A stretch of 18,705 bases of DNA from Bacteroidota bacterium. GTDB lineage: Bacteria; Bacteroidota; Bacteroidia; Bacteroidales; Paludibacteraceae. Every line of letters starts with the position of its first letter. The stretch's first letter is position 1. A model generated the notes under the pieces. That model was not told where the DNA came from. It made no database searches and saw nothing but the letters and a program-made list of their open reading frames with translations. A program made the position numbers and the translations under genes. The stretch is taken from assembly GCA_022709605.1 (NCBI GenBank), contig JAKLIM010000024.1, positions 1 to 18,705 on the forward strand, in the 5' to 3' direction. Positions 1 to 8,059 of this stretch are shown here, piece by piece.

Positions 1-1131
1 ATACGAGGGTAAACTCATGGCGTTTGCCACACCTATTCCCCAATCATTATTGGTTCTTCCCGAAATTTTAACCGCATTTATCAATTGCGTTTCAGAGGGA
101 TTGTAATTTATTATTTCATTATTTTTCAATGCATTATCAGCCGAAAACTTTGGGCTGGCACCAATTCTTCTTGAATAAAATATATTTCCCCGTTGAAAAA
201 GTTCGGTGCCTTCAGTGAAAAATTGTCGTTTTTCATCGTAATAAATTTCGTAAGGCGTAAGGTTCAGATCTTTATCGTCCGATTGTATTTGTCCGAAATC
301 GGGAATGACCATCATATCGAGTGTGAAACTTTCGGTAATTCCATATTTCAGGTCCAAACCACCTTTGTAAAGAAACTGAGATGACCCTGAATTGCTTTTA
401 GGTTCGTAGTAAGTTGCAATATAAGGACTTAGCGAAAGTCGTACGGGAGGTTTAATATTTTTAATTCCGGTAAGTTCGCCTTCCTGATTTATAAATGAGC
501 CAACTTTTCTGTCGATAAAATTCCACGAATTATTTGAACTGAAACGTCGGAAATTCCGAAACATATTTAATCCCCATGCATTTACCTGATTTTTTGGAAA
601 ACGTAAAGCTGAATAAGGGATGCGCATTTCTACAATCCAGCCTTTATCTGTTATCCGCGTTTTACTTTCCCACACTGCATCCCAACTGCCATCTTCAACA
701 TCACCATCGCTGGTTTTCGAGGCTTTAATATCAACTTGTACGCCGGCTGGAGTTATAAAAAAACCGAATGCCAATTGTCCCTGATTATATGGATCGAAAT
801 AAACTCCGAAATAATCGGACATGCCTATGTTGTCACGTTCGGACAAGAAATTAAATATGCTGTCTTTTTTGTCGTAAAGCATAGCTCCAACATAAATGGC
901 ATTATTGTCATAAAAAAAATATACTTCGGAAGGCTCGAATGAAGGTTTGCCATTAAAAGGTTGAATTTGCATAAAATCCTTTGCTGGTTGGGCTGTAGCG
1001 TAAATATTTTCATTCAGATTTGCATCAATGGAAATCGGAGTGTTGATATAAATTGCTTCAATGCTTTTTTTTGTCTGTGAATATATTATTAAGGTTAAAA
1101 AAGACAATATTGTAATAAAAATAGATTTCAT
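1..1131 (-). CDS. DUF5916 / CBM9-like domain protein, 3' part missing
   Basis: Reading leftward from an ATG at 1131 there are 377 codons without a stop, running off the window edge. Residues 1-19 (MKSIFITILSFLTLIIYSQ) look like a Sec signal peptide. Residues of about 25-200 fit a CBM9-like beta-sandwich, with IDANLNE near its start and DYFGVYFDPYNQG and WIVEMRIPYSALRF inside. The next part has the DUF5916 hallmark: DFGQIQSDD, then LNLTPYEIYYDEKRQFFTEG. In this family that segment begins an outer-membrane beta-barrel-like region, and full proteins are usually about twice this length. It is therefore probably an exported or outer-membrane protein; the ligand is unknown. It is divergent from the DUF2723 gene. 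The family call is firm, the function is not. Confidence 0.85.
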   Translation of the reverse strand, partial: MKSIFITILSFLTLIIYSQTKKSIEAIYINTPISIDANLNENIYATAQPAKDFMQIQPFNGKPSFEPSEVYFFYDNNAIYVGAMLYDKKDSIFNFLSERDNIGMSDYFGVYFDPYNQGQLAFGFFITPAGVQVDIKASKTSDGDVEDGSWDAVWESKTRITDKGWIVEMRIPYSALRFPKNQVNAWGLNMFRNFRRFSSNNSWNFIDRKVGSFINQEGELTGIKNIKPPVRLSLSPYIATYYEPKSNSGSSQFLYKGGLDLKYGITESFTLDMMVIPDFGQIQSDDKDLNLTPYEIYYDEKRQFFTEGTELFQRGNIFYSRRIGASPKFSADNALKNNEIINYNPSETQLINAVKISGRTNNDWGIGVANAMSLPSY

Positions 1132-1257
1132 TAATTATGTAGTTATGGGTTGATTCTGATGAAAACGATTTTGCATGAAAAAGCGCATAAAAGTAACTAA
1201 AAAATGACATTTTTTCATTAAAAGAATCAAATTTTTGTTTGTAAAATTTGAAATAAT

Positions 1258-1286
1258 CAAACATATTTAATTCTAATCAATTCAAA
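1258..1286 (-). promoter_or_regulatory. Candidate Bacteroidota promoter for the DUF5916 gene
   Basis: On the minus strand TATGTTTG (1265-1258) matches the -7 consensus TAnnTTTG, and TTTG at 1286-1283 could be the -33 box. The 17-nt spacing is a little short for this promoter class. It would give a leader of roughly 120 nt. Confidence 0.3.
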
Positions 1287-1346
1287 TTGCTTGAAAAAAC
1301 TATTCAAATCAAAATAGATTTAATTTTAACTAAAAACAAAACCACA

Positions 1347-1379
1347 TTTCACTGATACTAAAATTTCTTTGTATCTTTG
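1347..1379 (+). promoter_or_regulatory. Candidate Bacteroidota promoter for the DUF2723 gene
   Basis: TATCTTTG at 1372-1379 is an exact TAnnTTTG -7 box. TTTC at 1347-1350, 21 nt upstream, is one mismatch from the -33 TTTG. The start codon at 1435 would lie about 50 nt after transcription begins. It probably drives the run of genes to about 8000. Confidence 0.5.
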
Positions 1380-1434
1380 AAGGCTTTTTAAGTATAGGTT
1401 TAAAATCAATCCAATAACCCATTATTTTTCATCA

Positions 1435-4400
1435 ATGAAAAAATTCAGATTGCTTAACAACATCTTCGGTTGGGTGGCTTTTGCTATTGCAGCCACAACG
1501 TATTTAATAACAATGGAGCCTACAGCCAGTTTCTGGGACTGCGGTGAGTTTATTTCAACCGCTTATAAATTAGATGTAGGTCATCCACCCGGAGCCCCGT
1601 TTTTTATGCTAATGGGTCGATTCTTTTCTCTCTTTGCTTCAGATCCATCGGAGGTTGCAGTATTAATTAACTCAATTTCAGCATTATCGAGTGCTTTTAC
1701 CATTCTGTTCCTTTTCTGGACCATAACTCATTTGGCTCGTAAGGTAATTACTAAATCAGAAGAAGATTATTCGCTTGCTACTATCATTGGTATTTTAGGT
1801 GCCGGTATGGTTGGTGCATTGGCATATACTTTTTCCGATACTTTTTGGTTTTCGGCTGTCGAAGGTGAAGTATATGCTTCGTCGTCGCTTTTTACTGCGG
1901 TGGTTTTCTGGGCCATACTTAAATGGGAAGATGTTGCCCATAGAGCCGGTTCTGATCGTTGGCTGATTCTGATTGCCTATTTGATGGGGCTTTCCATAGG
2001 TATTCACTTGTTGAACCTGTTGGCAATACCGGCAATTGTATTGGTTTATTATTTCAGAAATTATAAAGTATCGGGCAAAGGTGTATTTCTAGCCATGCTT
2101 ACTGCCGGTGTAATTCTTGGTGTTGTACTATACGGTATAATTCCCGGAGTTGTAGAGGTGGCTTCGTGGTTCGAATTATTTTTCGTAAACACACTCGGAC
2201 TATCATTTAACAGTGGCCTTTTTATATATATTATTTTAGTTTTGGCGGCGCTTTCGTGGTCCATTTTCGAATCGAATATCGCTAAAAGTTACAACCGCAT
2301 GGCGTTATCTTTTATAATAGCCTTTACGTTGGTTGGAATTCCATTTTTCGGGTCGCATATCGTCATCGGTATTTTAATCATTATTGCAATGGCGCTATTC
2401 TTTTACTTCAAAAAAGGATTAATAAATTCGCGCTGGCTCAATACAGCCATGCTTATGATTACGGTGGTTTTAATTGGTTATTCAACTTATGCAGTGATTG
2501 TTATACGATCGGCTGCCAATCCTCCGATGGATCAGAACTCGCCCGATAATGTATTTGCTTTGAAATATTACCTCAATCGTGAACAATATGGTGATCGTCC
2601 GTTGATTTATGGTCCTGTATATAATGCTCCCGTACAGTTACGTGTAGAAGGTAATATGTGTGTGCCGGAAGAAGAAAAGGGTGCAGCTCAATACATTCCG
2701 GCTCCAAAAAATTCTCCTAATGACAAGGATAAATATCTGCTTTCGGGGTATAAAATGGATTACAAAATGGATGACCGTTTTAATATGTTCTTTCCACGAA
2801 TGTACAGTACAACTCCTTCGCACGTCGAAGCATATAAAATGTGGGCTGATGTTCAGGGAACTCCTGTAACCTTTGATTATTGTGGTCAACAGAAAACAGA
2901 GATAAAGCCTACTTTTGGCGAAAATCTTAAATTTTTCTTTTCGTACCAGGTCAATTTCATGTACTTGCGTTATTTTTTATGGAATTTCAGTGGTCGGCAA
3001 AACGACATGCAGGGAAATGGTGAAATTGATCGCGGAAACTGGATTACAGGCTTTTCATTTATCGATAAATACCTTGTAGGAGATCAGAAAAATCTGCCTT
3101 CGGAATTGTCAGAAAATAAAGGAATGAACAAATATTATATGTTGCCTTTGTTGTTGGGAATCATCGGTATGTTATTTTTAATATATGGTGAAAAAGAGGG
3201 AAAACACACCTTCTGGATTACCTTATTGCTGTTTATTCTTACAGGTCTTGCTATTGTAATCTATTTGAATCAAACTCCTTATCAGCCACGCGAAAGGGAT
3301 TACGCGTATGCAGGTTCATTCTATGCTTTCAGCATCTGGATTGGGTTAGGCGTGCTGGGAATTATAAAGTTTGTACAAAAATATTTGCCTAAAACAGCAG
3401 CGGCCATTTTGGTTACTTTAGTTACACTCAGTGTTCCGGCCATGATGGGTATGCAAAACTGGGACGATCACGATCGTAGCAATCGGTTTGCAGCCAGAGA
3501 TTTTGGAAGCAATTATCTTATATCGTGTAAACCAAACGCAATTATCTTTTCGAACGGGGATAATGATACTTTCCCTTTGTGGTACAATCAGGAAGTAGAA
3601 GGCAACCGAACTGATGTACGCGTTTGTAATCTCAGTTATTTGCAAACCGACTGGTACATCGATCAAATGAAGCGTGGAGCATACAAATCAGCACCTCTGC
3701 CAATTTCGTGGAAACAAAAAGATTATATGTCAGGCAAAAATGAAGTGCTTTGGGTCGAAGATGCTTATCAGAAACCACTTGATATGAATATGGCATTTGA
3801 TTTTATATTGTCAGACGATCCGGCAACAAAAAATAATAATGAATCATTTATACCGGCTAAAGAACTGTATTTGCCCGTTGATGCTCAGCAAGTTGTTAAA
3901 ACAGGATCTGTATCAGCTGACAGAATTGCAGAAATTGTTCCTCAAATTGATGTAACATTAAACAGAAGACTCACCAAAAGTGAAATAATGATTCTGGAAA
4001 TGATAAGAACAAATAAATGGGAACGTCCGATGTACTTTGCAGTGACAGTGGGTGACGATTATTATCTGGGAATGGGCGATCATTTTGAACTCACAGGAAT
4101 GGCTTATCAGATATTGCCTGTAGGTGCTAAAGGTGCAGGACCTCAGGTGAATACCAAAGAAATGTACGAAAACATGTTGACTAAATTCCGTTACGGTAAC
4201 ATAGCTGACCCAAAAGTATATCTCGATGAAAATACAATGCGTATGTGTAGAACCCATCGAATGATGTTCTCGCAATTAGTGGCAGCGTTGTACAATGAGG
4301 GTGATTCGGCACGTGCTTTGAAAGCGCTTGATTTTTCTGAAAAAATGATTCCGGGTGCAACTGTTCGTCATGATTATGTTTCAACTCAACTGGCTGAATA

Positions 4401-4653
4401 TTACTACAAACTTGGTGAAAGCCAAAAAGGGGACAAAATAATGGATGCTGTAGCCAATGATTGTATCGAAAATCTTGAGTGGTACAACAGTTTAACAGCA
4501 GTACAACGGAATAGTGTGAAAAACCGTATTGGTCATAACATGGCAGTGTTGAATCAGGTTTTACGTATTTGCGATCAGGAAAAGCAAAAAACTATCCTCG
4601 ACAAATACATGCCATTTTACATGCGATATACCAACAATTCGGAAATAAAATGA
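1435..4653 (+). CDS. DUF2723 integral membrane protein (GT-C glycosyltransferase-like)
   Basis: This 1072-residue protein starts with the DUF2723 signature: a first membrane helix (about 10-27), then MEPTASFWDCGEFI and GHPPGAPFFMLMGRFF. Acidic D35 and E38 in the first extracytoplasmic loop sit where GT-C enzymes keep catalytic acids. Many further hydrophobic helices follow up to about residue 680 (TPYQPRERDYAYAGSFYAFS is another family block). The last 400 residues are soluble, with a TPR-like helical end. DUF2723 is the domain of eukaryotic TMEM260, reported as a protein O-mannosyltransferase, so transfer of sugar to exported proteins or glycans is a reasonable inference; donor and acceptor cannot be read here. 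It is coupled by ATGA overlap to a polysaccharide deacetylase. Family certain, activity inferred. Confidence 0.93.
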   Translation: MKKFRLLNNIFGWVAFAIAATTYLITMEPTASFWDCGEFISTAYKLDVGHPPGAPFFMLMGRFFSLFASDPSEVAVLINSISALSSAFTILFLFWTITHLARKVITKSEEDYSLATIIGILGAGMVGALAYTFSDTFWFSAVEGEVYASSSLFTAVVFWAILKWEDVAHRAGSDRWLILIAYLMGLSIGIHLLNLLAIPAIVLVYYFRNYKVSGKGVFLAMLTAGVILGVVLYGIIPGVVEVASWFELFFVNTLGLSFNSGLFIYIILVLAALSWSIFESNIAKSYNRMALSFIIAFTLVGIPFFGSHIVIGILIIIAMALFFYFKKGLINSRWLNTAMLMITVVLIGYSTYAVIVIRSAANPPMDQNSPDNVFALKYYLNREQYGDRPLIYGPVYNAPVQLRVEGNMCVPEEEKGAAQYIPAPKNSPNDKDKYLLSGYKMDYKMDDRFNMFFPRMYSTTPSHVEAYKMWADVQGTPVTFDYCGQQKTEIKPTFGENLKFFFSYQVNFMYLRYFLWNFSGRQNDMQGNGEIDRGNWITGFSFIDKYLVGDQKNLPSELSENKGMNKYYMLPLLLGIIGMLFLIYGEKEGKHTFWITLLLFILTGLAIVIYLNQTPYQPRERDYAYAGSFYAFSIWIGLGVLGIIKFVQKYLPKTAAAILVTLVTLSVPAMMGMQNWDDHDRSNRFAARDFGSNYLISCKPNAIIFSNGDNDTFPLWYNQEVEGNRTDVRVCNLSYLQTDWYIDQMKRGAYKSAPLPISWKQKDYMSGKNEVLWVEDAYQKPLDMNMAFDFILSDDPATKNNNESFIPAKELYLPVDAQQVVKTGSVSADRIAEIVPQIDVTLNRRLTKSEIMILEMIRTNKWERPMYFAVTVGDDYYLGMGDHFELTGMAYQILPVGAKGAGPQVNTKEMYENMLTKFRYGNIADPKVYLDENTMRMCRTHRMMFSQLVAALYNEGDSARALKALDFSEKMIPGATVRHDYVSTQLAEYYYKLGESQKGDKIMDAVANDCIENLEWYNSLTAVQRNSVKNRIGHNMAVLNQVLRICDQEKQKTILDKYMPFYMRYTNNSEIK

Positions 4654-5255
4654 ACATCCAATTTCCGCGGATATTGAGAATATTTTACGGAAATTTTATT
4701 TGGCGCAAAAACCCATCGTCGAAAATGATTTACCTCACGTTCGACGATGGGCCGGTGCCTGAAGTAACACCTTTTGTGCTCGATATTCTCGATAAATACA
4801 GTTGGAAAGCTACGTTTTTTTGCGTGGGCGAAAATGTTCAAAAAAATCCGGAACTATACGCTGAAATACTCAAAAGGGGTCATAAAACTGCTAATCACAG
4901 TTTTAATCATTTGAAAGGTTTTAATTTTTCAACCAATGAATATATTGCCAATGTAAAAAAGGCAGCAGAATATATCGACAGTAAATTGTTCAGACCGCCT
5001 TATGGAAAAATTACCCGAAAGCAAGCCGATATATTAAAAAAAGACTATGAGATTATCATGTGGGATGTGATTACCCACGATTATAATAAAAGTTTAACAC
5101 CCGAAAAGGTTTTTAAAAATGTGAAAAATAATTTGAGAAATGGATCAATTGTCGTTTTTCACGATTCAATAAAAGCAAAAGAAAATGTTCTTAGCGTTTT
5201 GCCCCGGGCCATCGAGTTTTGGGAGAGTAAAGGGTTTGGATTCGGGCTTTTATAA
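4650..5255 (+). CDS. Polysaccharide deacetylase family protein (NodB domain)
   Basis: This 201-residue protein has the full carbohydrate-esterase-4 motif set: TFDDGP (metal-binding Asp pair and base) near residue 29, NHSFNH (the metal-binding His pair) near 84, RPPYG near 115, WDVITHDYN near 135 and VVFHDS near 166. The family removes N- or O-acetyl groups from GlcNAc-containing polymers such as peptidoglycan or surface polysaccharide. I start it at 4650, because the frame upstream lies inside the DUF2723 gene and 4650 forms the common ATGA overlap with that gene's stop. The protein then begins MNIQFPRILRIFYGNFIW, with no clear cleavable signal peptide, so a cytoplasmic or membrane-associated location is possible. 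The substrate is unknown. Translational coupling suggests it acts in the same surface-glycan step as its neighbour. Confidence 0.93.
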   Translation: MNIQFPRILRIFYGNFIWRKNPSSKMIYLTFDDGPVPEVTPFVLDILDKYSWKATFFCVGENVQKNPELYAEILKRGHKTANHSFNHLKGFNFSTNEYIANVKKAAEYIDSKLFRPPYGKITRKQADILKKDYEIIMWDVITHDYNKSLTPEKVFKNVKNNLRNGSIVVFHDSIKAKENVLSVLPRAIEFWESKGFGFGLL

Positions 5256-5273
5256 AGATATCAAATATTTAGA

Positions 5274-6737
5274 ATGAATCAGGAACGACTGCGTGAATTA
5301 ATTGCCGAAGGTGAAAAGAGTAATGTGGAATTCAAGAAATGTACCACAGAACTATCTGCATCCGTTTTTGAAACTATATGTGCATTTTTAAACAGGGAAG
5401 GAGGTCACTTAATAATTGGAGTTGCAGATGATAAAAATATTGTTGGTGTAAATAAATCCGTTATTGAAAATATTATTCATAATTTGCATAGTCAGTTGAA
5501 TAATATTCAAGTGTTTAATCCGACAATTTATTTAACTGTAAATCAATTCGATATAGAAGGGAAATTGGTTTTGTATATAAATGTACCAGAAAGCGCACAA
5601 GTACACCGATATAAAAATAAGGTTTTCGATAGATTAGGCAGTGCTGATAACGATATTAGCTTTAATTATCAGTTAATTGATAATTTGCATTCGAAAAAGA
5701 GAAAGGATTCTTCTGAGAATGAAGTTTTACCTTATATTACTCTTGAAGATTTTGATGCAAGCACGTTTCATAAAATGCGTCAACATATTGCTATTTACAA
5801 TCCGGCACATCAATGGTTAGAGCAATCAAATGAAGAAATGCTTAAGTCTGCTGGTTTTTGGAGAAAAGACCCACTGACTAATCGTGAAGGTTTTGTATTG
5901 GCTGCTGTTTTGCTATTTGGAAAAGAACAAACTATACTGTCTTGTTGTCCTTACTATCGTACAGATGCTATTTATCGAAATTTAAATTATCAACGATTTC
6001 TTAAGCCGAATTCAAACGAACCGGACATCCGTTATGATGATAGAGATTTGATTTGTGAAAATCTGATTTTGGCTTACACTCGGTTAATGAATTTTGTTCA
6101 ACGAAACTTACCCGATAAATTTAGTTTAGATGAACAAAATTTGAATCGCATTGATCTTAGGAATATCATTTTTAGGGAAATAGTAGCGAATTTACTTGTT
6201 CATAGAGAATTCACCAATAGTTTTCCGGCCAAATTTCTGATTTTTTCGGATAGAGTAATTACTGAAAATTGGAGCAAGCAAGTGCAGGATAGAGATTTAA
6301 CTTTAGATAATTGGGATGCACATACAAAAAATCCTTTGATTACTAAGGTCTTTCGTGAAATGAAGTGGGTAGAGGAATTGGGCTCAGGTCGGAAAAATAT
6401 TAAAAAATATGGTCATCTGTATTTTGACGGTTCGGAAATTTTAATTGATAACGGTGATAAATTTATATTTTCAATAACTTATAAAGGGTTTACCCCGCAT
6501 GATACCCCGCATGATACCCCGCATGATAACAAGATGGTTGATAATATTTTAAATGTTTTAAGAGGGGAAATGTCAAGAGATGAATTAATGACTTCTTTAT
6601 CGTTGAATGATAGAGAATATTTTAGAAAGTTTTATCTTAAACCGGCTATAGAATTAGGTTTAATCGAAATGACAATTCCTGATAAACCAAAAAGTCATTA
6701 TCAAAAATATCGAAGAGTTAAAGTAAACAAGCTATGA
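5274..6737 (+). CDS. AlbA_2 domain ATP-binding protein, putative transcriptional regulator
   Basis: This 487-residue protein has an N-terminal Schlafen-type AlbA_2 domain (about 11-130): EKSNVEFKK, then AFLNREGGHLIIGVADD. A C-terminal GHKL-like ATPase segment follows (about 290-390), with FREIVANLLVHREF and EELGSGRKNIKKYG. Residues 407-418 are TPHD three times over, a linker before a terminal winged-helix-like region (about 420-487). Such proteins are common accessory genes in Bacteroidota, usually annotated as putative DNA-binding or transcriptional regulators; targets are unknown. It sits 18 nt after the deacetylase and overlaps the next start by 4 nt. By eye its codons are AT-richer than those of its neighbours, so it may have been inserted into an older gene cluster. 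Confidence 0.88.
   Translation: MNQERLRELIAEGEKSNVEFKKCTTELSASVFETICAFLNREGGHLIIGVADDKNIVGVNKSVIENIIHNLHSQLNNIQVFNPTIYLTVNQFDIEGKLVLYINVPESAQVHRYKNKVFDRLGSADNDISFNYQLIDNLHSKKRKDSSENEVLPYITLEDFDASTFHKMRQHIAIYNPAHQWLEQSNEEMLKSAGFWRKDPLTNREGFVLAAVLLFGKEQTILSCCPYYRTDAIYRNLNYQRFLKPNSNEPDIRYDDRDLICENLILAYTRLMNFVQRNLPDKFSLDEQNLNRIDLRNIIFREIVANLLVHREFTNSFPAKFLIFSDRVITENWSKQVQDRDLTLDNWDAHTKNPLITKVFREMKWVEELGSGRKNIKKYGHLYFDGSEILIDNGDKFIFSITYKGFTPHDTPHDTPHDNKMVDNILNVLRGEMSRDELMTSLSLNDREYFRKFYLKPAIELGLIEMTIPDKPKSHYQKYRRVKVNKL
6492..6527 (+). repeat. 12-bp in-frame tandem repeat, three copies
   Basis: ACCCCGCATGAT occurs three times without change at 6492-6503, 6504-6515 and 6516-6527, encoding TPHD three times. 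It lies in the linker between the ATPase part and the C-terminal region of the AlbA_2 protein, where copy-number change would keep the frame. Confidence 0.95.
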
Positions 6738-7999
6738 AAGAATCCATTTTACATTATATCTGGCAACATAAATTGTTTACACCACATTCGTTGCAAACTA
6801 CCGAAGGAGAAAAGGTTGAAATAATTGATGTAGGCAAAATAAACACCGATGCCGGTCCCGATTTTTTTAATGCAAAAATCAAAATCGGCGAAACGCTGTG
6901 GGCAGGAAATGTCGAAATCCATACGCGGGCGAGCGATTGGAAAAATCATAATCACCAAGCAGATCAGGCTTATAACAGTGTGATTCTTCATGTGGTGAAA
7001 AAAGCTGATATGGATATATTCAGACTTGATGGAGAAAAAATTCCTCAAATCGAACTAATTTATCCGCAACATATTGAAGAAAATTATGAAAAGCTGATTG
7101 CTGAGCAAAAGTGGATTCCGTGTGCCGAAAAAATCGGAAATGTACCGGCTATATTTATTCAAAGCTGGAAAACGACTTTACTTACTGAGCGATTGGAACA
7201 AAAAATGAATGCCATCAGCCAATTGTTAGACAATAACAATCAGCATTGGGAAGAAGCATTTTACATAACTCTGGCACGAAGTTTTGGGTTCGGCACCAAC
7301 AGTCAGGCTTTCGAGGCATTGGCAAAATCGCTCCCACTTTCGGCGCTGGGCAAACATAAAAATAACATACTTCAGATTGAAGCATTGCTTTTCGGACAGG
7401 CTGGTTTGCTGACTGAACAAATGTCAGACGAATACAGCTTTCAGTTGAAAAAAGAATTCGATTTTCTGAAAGCAAAATTTAACCTTCAGCCTCTGAAACC
7501 CGAACAGTGGAAATTATTACGGTTGCGACCCGATAATTTTCCGCACATCCGAATTGCTCAGTTTGCAGGGTTGATTCACGGTTCTTCGAAATTGTTTTCG
7601 CGAATTGTAGAGCAACCGGAAATTAAATATTTAAATGAATTGTTCACTTGCGAAACTTCAGATTACTGGAAAACACATTATTTATTCGGTCACGAAAGTA
7701 CGCAGAGAACAAAGAAATTTGGTAAAACATCAATAAACAGTATATTAATTAATACCGTCATACCGTTTCTGTTTTGTTATGCTTCTCAAAAAGGCATGCA
7801 GGAATTGAAAGACAAAGCATTGCAATTGCTCGAATCGTTACAGGCTGAACAAAATGCAGTTATTACCGGTTGGAAAAGCGTTGGACTACAGGCCGAAAAC
7901 GCGTTTGATTCGCAGGCTTTGCTGCAATTGAAAAAATATTATTGCGACGATAAAAAATGTTTGCGTTGTCGTATCGGACATAAGGTGTTAACATTTTAG
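6734..7999 (+). CDS. DUF2851 family protein
   Basis: This 421-residue protein begins MKESILHYIWQHKLF and has the DUF2851 N-terminal block VGKINTDAGPDFFNAKIKI followed by LWAGNVEIHTRASDW. No signal peptide or membrane helix is visible, so it is probably cytoplasmic. The DxGPDFFNA and NVEIH pattern recalls nuclease-like folds, but I cannot prove a catalytic site. Near the end is a cysteine cluster, C404, C409 and C412 (YYCDDKKCLRCRIG), which could bind a metal. Its ATG overlaps the preceding stop by 4 nt. The function of the family is not established. Confidence 0.9.
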   Translation: MKESILHYIWQHKLFTPHSLQTTEGEKVEIIDVGKINTDAGPDFFNAKIKIGETLWAGNVEIHTRASDWKNHNHQADQAYNSVILHVVKKADMDIFRLDGEKIPQIELIYPQHIEENYEKLIAEQKWIPCAEKIGNVPAIFIQSWKTTLLTERLEQKMNAISQLLDNNNQHWEEAFYITLARSFGFGTNSQAFEALAKSLPLSALGKHKNNILQIEALLFGQAGLLTEQMSDEYSFQLKKEFDFLKAKFNLQPLKPEQWKLLRLRPDNFPHIRIAQFAGLIHGSSKLFSRIVEQPEIKYLNELFTCETSDYWKTHYLFGHESTQRTKKFGKTSINSILINTVIPFLFCYASQKGMQELKDKALQLLESLQAEQNAVITGWKSVGLQAENAFDSQALLQLKKYYCDDKKCLRCRIGHKVLTF

Positions 8000-8059
8000 A
8001 CGCCGTTTTTCTTAAGATTAAAAATACAATACCTATTTGCAAAAGATATTATACACTCA

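Larger units (their letters stand above)
1132..1434. other. Divergent intergenic region
   Basis: This 303-nt AT-rich spacer separates two divergent genes. It holds a good plus-strand promoter candidate at 1347-1379 and a weaker minus-strand one at 1258-1286. No open frame in it looks like a real gene and I see no strong hairpin or repeat. Confidence 0.7.
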
